Shown here piece by piece: positions 61,354-64,000 of a stretch of 64,000 bases of DNA. Origin of the DNA: Mesostigma viride (lineage: Eukaryota; Streptophyta; Mesostigmatophyceae; Mesostigmatales; Mesostigmataceae). The DNA lies in NCBI GenBank assembly GCA_009746045.1, contig RPFO01002252.1:1-64000 (forward strand). Reading direction: 5' to 3'. The notes under the pieces are model-generated. The model did no database searches, was not told where the DNA came from, and saw only the letters and a program-made list of their open reading frames with translations. A program made the position numbers and the translations under genes. Position 1 is the first letter of the stretch. Each line of letters begins with the position of its first letter.

Positions 61354-61857
61354 ATGGCAAGGCGTCAGAAATCAGCACGGCGCCGTCCTTCAAGTAAAAG
61401 GGGAAAACCGAAGCGTAAGGTCGCACCCCAGTCGCAGGTGACCGCTTCATCGACCAACACCATTGTCATCCACAGCGCGCCGGTCCGAAGAGCGGTGAAC
61501 AAAGGGAAGGTCGCAGAGGCGCGAGGGTTCAAGGATGCCCTTCTCATGGCGTCAGTGATGGCGAACTCTAGACCGGTCGCGTACCCCCCATTGTCCGCGT
61601 ATGCCCAACCGGCCCCTGTCGCGCCGGCTCCCGAACCGGTTGTCGTCGATGAAGCAGTGGCGGCACCCCCGGAGCCTGCGGGTGTACCTGTCGGGAAACG
61701 AGTCCAGGTGGGAGGCGCGAGGTGGAAATGCCCACAACCCGGGTGTAAGAGCACGTTCGCAAACGAAAAAAACCTCCTGCTGCATCTCAGGAGGGTCCAC
61801 AACACGGTCGTGGGAATTCCAAAAGAAGGCGCTGAAAAAAATCTCACAGAAGAGTAA
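61354..61857 (+). CDS. viral C2H2 zinc-finger protein
   Basis: A 167-residue protein. The N-terminus is strongly basic (RRQKSARRRPSSKRGKPKRK), the middle is Pro/Ala/Val-rich, and residues about 125-150 form a classic C2H2 finger: WKCPQPGCKSTFANEKNLLL then HLRRVH. A basic tail with a finger suggests a DNA-binding core or packaging protein. It ends 2 nt before the next ATG, as expected for a compact viral operon. Confidence 0.7.
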   Translation: MARRQKSARRRPSSKRGKPKRKVAPQSQVTASSTNTIVIHSAPVRRAVNKGKVAEARGFKDALLMASVMANSRPVAYPPLSAYAQPAPVAPAPEPVVVDEAVAAPPEPAGVPVGKRVQVGGARWKCPQPGCKSTFANEKNLLLHLRRVHNTVVGIPKEGAEKNLTEE

Positions 61858-61859
61858 AC

Positions 61860-62960
61860 ATGAGCAGCCCGCTGTTCACTGACGCCGAGATGCTCGAGAT
61901 CTCTCAATGGATGACCCTCCATCCAAATGTCCCACGAGAGTTCATTGAGGCAGCCATGCTCTACTGTAAGAAGAAGCCACTCACAGGGAAGACAAGGCGC
62001 GCCATGAAAAGGGCATCGGCGAAAATTGAGGAAGGCGTCGTCAAGGTTTTTGGGACAAACGAAATTACTTCTGAGCTATTGTCAGAAGAAGTGGCCGATG
62101 AAGAGTTCATCCAGGAAACGCTGACACTCACTCTTCGCACGGAGAACCGAACTCGCGGGACGCTAGTGGATCCGGTATGGGACATCCCGGCGGGACTCCT
62201 TGACGATTATCACGACGTCGGGCTTACCCTCATGACCATCCCGTTTGAACAGACTCACATCAGCGAAGGAAACCGATACTTCACTGTCCGTTTGTCTGGC
62301 AGCGAGTCCCCTACGAAGGTGACCTTGCCGCTCGGCTCGTACACGACTATCGAAAACCGAAAAAACATAGAGGAAGCTTTGAAGGCGGTAGATCCTGGGT
62401 TCTCGGTCACGTACAACAGGGCGACTAGTCTTTTTACCGTGACAAATGCCACCGAGTTCTCTGTCGCGGTGGATGAGCCCACGGGCCGGGTGTTGGGGCT
62501 CATGGAAGGATCATATCCTTTCACAGGTGTCCTCGCTAGCAACCGGCCAGCAACGAATGGGAGACTGAGAATGGTGTATGTATACAGCGACATCGTTCGA
62601 GGAAACGTGATATCATCGTCGACAGGCACGGGATATGGAGGCCTTTTGGCCGTCTGTCCCAACATGTCGCAGTTCTTAGAACCCATTGTTTGGCAGGCAG
62701 CGACCCCTTTGTGGCAGCATCTCAAGGACTCTCCCAGCAACATCACGATCCGACTGCTCGACGAGGACGACGCTCCTATAACTGTCTACTCGGATTGGGC
62801 TCTTCAGCTCTCCTTCCGCATAAGCCCTCAGAAGGCGATGGGAATAGAGGCGAGGAAGATCGGGAGCGTTTTGAAGTATATGGCCCTTGACAGGACCGTC
62901 CAGCCACAAACCAGATTTATTTCTCAGCCATCTAGTACTATCGAGGACGATGAAAGTTAA
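61860..62960 (+). CDS. penton-like minor capsid protein (probable)
   Basis: A 366-residue protein immediately upstream of the small protein and the major capsid gene. After a helical N-terminus (DAEMLEISQWMTLHPNVPREF) it turns beta-rich. LPLGSYTTIENRKNIEEALK followed by FSVTYNRATSLFTVTNATEF is a pattern seen in minor capsid (penton) proteins of polinton-like viruses and virophages. Lengths of 300-400 residues and a neighbouring major capsid gene are usual. The assignment rests on position and pattern rather than a catalytic motif. Its last codons overlap the next start. Confidence 0.6.
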   Translation: MSSPLFTDAEMLEISQWMTLHPNVPREFIEAAMLYCKKKPLTGKTRRAMKRASAKIEEGVVKVFGTNEITSELLSEEVADEEFIQETLTLTLRTENRTRGTLVDPVWDIPAGLLDDYHDVGLTLMTIPFEQTHISEGNRYFTVRLSGSESPTKVTLPLGSYTTIENRKNIEEALKAVDPGFSVTYNRATSLFTVTNATEFSVAVDEPTGRVLGLMEGSYPFTGVLASNRPATNGRLRMVYVYSDIVRGNVISSSTGTGYGGLLAVCPNMSQFLEPIVWQAATPLWQHLKDSPSNITIRLLDEDDAPITVYSDWALQLSFRISPQKAMGIEARKIGSVLKYMALDRTVQPQTRFISQPSSTIEDDES

Positions 62961-63306
62961 TTTTGGAGCAATCGGAAACGTGGCTAGACGCGTGGGAGAG
63001 TTTGCCGGCAACGCTATCAAGAGGGTCGGCGACGGGGCGGCCATCGTGTCAGCTGTCAAGAAAGCCGGGCACGTCGCTGGCGAAGTCATCTCAAAAATTG
63101 GCGACGGGGCGCGGGCTGCCAAACAGGCGGCGGGCATTGTCGATTCCGCGCTCGGACACATCCCATCCAACATGATCGCGAAGAGTACGCTGCTCGGGAA
63201 AGCGTACTCGGTCGCAAACACTGGTCTGAGCGCCTTGTCCAACCTCGAAAGACGGGTTGATGGAGCGAAGGTAAAAAATCCCATACTCGGCCAGCTTCTT
63301 CAGTAA
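62950..63306 (+). CDS. small Gly/Ala-rich amphipathic virion protein
   Basis: A 118-residue protein from the ATG at 62950, which overlaps the end of the penton-like gene by 11 nt. The first 60 residues contain two related amphipathic segments, AGNAIKRVGDGAAIVSAVKK and AGEVISKIGDGARAAKQAAG, and the end is VKNPILGQLLQ. Composition and position between the penton-like gene and the capsid gene recall minor core or membrane-lytic proteins such as adenovirus pVI or pX. That link is an analogy only. Confidence 0.6.
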   Translation: MKVNFGAIGNVARRVGEFAGNAIKRVGDGAAIVSAVKKAGHVAGEVISKIGDGARAAKQAAGIVDSALGHIPSNMIAKSTLLGKAYSVANTGLSALSNLERRVDGAKVKNPILGQLLQ

Positions 63307-63321
63307 AAATATCTCATTCGA

Positions 63322-64000
63322 ATGTATACACAATCTATGGCTTCGGACAATTCCTGGTACTCGCGCGCTATCCCCAAGTCCATGCAATACCTCGTGAAGG
63401 CGCTGGGTCAGCACACGACTCAACGAGTCCATCTCAGCACCCTCTCAGCAAGCGACGGCATCAAACAAGGGTCTGTGGTCGCGGTCCGCCTCCCCACGTC
63501 CGGGTTCGTGGACTTGCACTCCTTCGCAATGTTTTTCACGGGGACCCCCACGACCACGGCGGGGTTCGCAAAGTTCCCCGCGTACACGTCCTCCATCATC
63601 AGGCGCCTCGAGGTACTGGCAGGAGGTCAGACCGTCGACAGCATCAACGACTACTCCCAGCTGTTCCATACGCTGCTCTCGGTGCACGGCGGTGTCGAGT
63701 ACAATCTCGCGCAGGCTCCCGCTGGTTGGTCGAAGAATAACAACATCGTCATTGCTGATGCGGCTGGCGCTCTCACAAACAACGTGAAGGCAAACACCGC
63801 AGTGGACGGCGTCATTGACCACTTTTTGGGATTCCTGAGTGGCGAGCCTCGGATCGTGGATCTGAGTCTCTTCCCCCCCATCGAGATCCGAATCACACTC
63901 ATGGACGGAGGGGTGATGCTTCCTAGCGTGGCGCAAGCAGCTGCTGCTGGTGGCATCGTGGCCGTTGACGCAGGAACGGGGGTTGGTTTCGAACTGAGCA
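63322..64000 (+). CDS. major capsid protein, double jelly-roll, partial at window end
   Basis: The start at ATG 63322 (MYTQSMASDNSWYSRAIPK) lies 15 nt after the previous stop; 226 residues are visible before the window ends. Capsid signatures: IIRRLEVLAGGQTVDSINDY then SQLFHTLL (first jelly roll), and RIVDLSLFPPIEIRITL at the junction toward the second jelly roll, as in Polinton, polinton-like virus and virophage capsid proteins. It would form the capsomer trimers. The reading frame is open and intact throughout, unlike several replication genes of this block. Confidence 0.8.
   Translation, partial: MYTQSMASDNSWYSRAIPKSMQYLVKALGQHTTQRVHLSTLSASDGIKQGSVVAVRLPTSGFVDLHSFAMFFTGTPTTTAGFAKFPAYTSSIIRRLEVLAGGQTVDSINDYSQLFHTLLSVHGGVEYNLAQAPAGWSKNNNIVIADAAGALTNNVKANTAVDGVIDHFLGFLSGEPRIVDLSLFPPIEIRITLMDGGVMLPSVAQAAAAGGIVAVDAGTGVGFELS

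Overview
The window is eukaryotic nuclear DNA. It contains one intron-rich host gene, many nested retrotransposons, and two separate blocks that look viral. A green alga (Chlorophyta) is the best guess but is not proven. The support is a GC-rich coding style, a 12-exon CNX2/MOCS1A gene with GT-AG introns, telomere-like CCCTAAA/CCCTAAAA units, abundant LINEs, and a polinton-like virus of the kind common in algal genomes.

Layout. (1) 1-12,000: a compact, intronless cluster of GC-rich genes on both strands. It encodes small Cys/His proteins, a BRO-N/antirepressor-like protein, a J-domain protein, a MYND finger protein and zinc-ribbon proteins. Several genes end in a small palindrome that overlaps AATAAA, and two divergent promoters carry heat-shock-element-like arrays and CCAAT boxes. 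Giant-virus (pandoravirus-like) ancestry is my inference. A TIR element with a 52-bp tandem array sits between two convergent genes at about 7.9-9.1 kb. (2) 12,500-16,000: a degenerate Gag-bearing retroelement on the minus strand, with a viroplasmin/RNase H1-N (HBD) ORF that is split by a 496-bp MITE. (3) 16,300-18,030: an ORF1-only, L1-like (HAL1-like) element. (4) 18,030-27,340: L1-type LINE fragments (family B) interrupted by family A, a LINE that encodes PHD, RING-H2, C2H2, RT and a restriction-like endonuclease and has 170-bp 5' monomers. Two short SINE-like insertions with clear target duplications follow. (5) 27,340-31,260: a compound triplet microsatellite, fragments of a third LINE, and a BED/hAT transposase remnant. 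(6) 31,290-36,487: an almost complete LINE-B on the minus strand, bounded by a 29-bp target duplication. (7) 38,541-49,039: CNX2/MOCS1A (MoaA-type GTP 3',8-cyclase) in 12 exons, with all cluster-binding cysteines and the C-terminal Gly-Gly. (8) 49,100-50,630: repeat debris and a telomere-like patch. (9) 50,740-64,000 (runs off the end): palindromic 111-bp repeats, then a polinton-like virus. Its replication, integration and packaging genes are on the minus strand (primase-helicase, tyrosine recombinase, AT-hook protein, packaging ATPase, coiled-coil protein). Its virion genes are on the plus strand (a large unknown protein, a C2H2 protein, a penton-like protein, a small amphipathic protein and the major capsid protein).

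Many ORFs are broken by single-base frame changes, often at homopolymers (C6-C10, A7). Either these elements are decaying or the assembly has homopolymer indels, and this affects how pseudogene calls here should be read.
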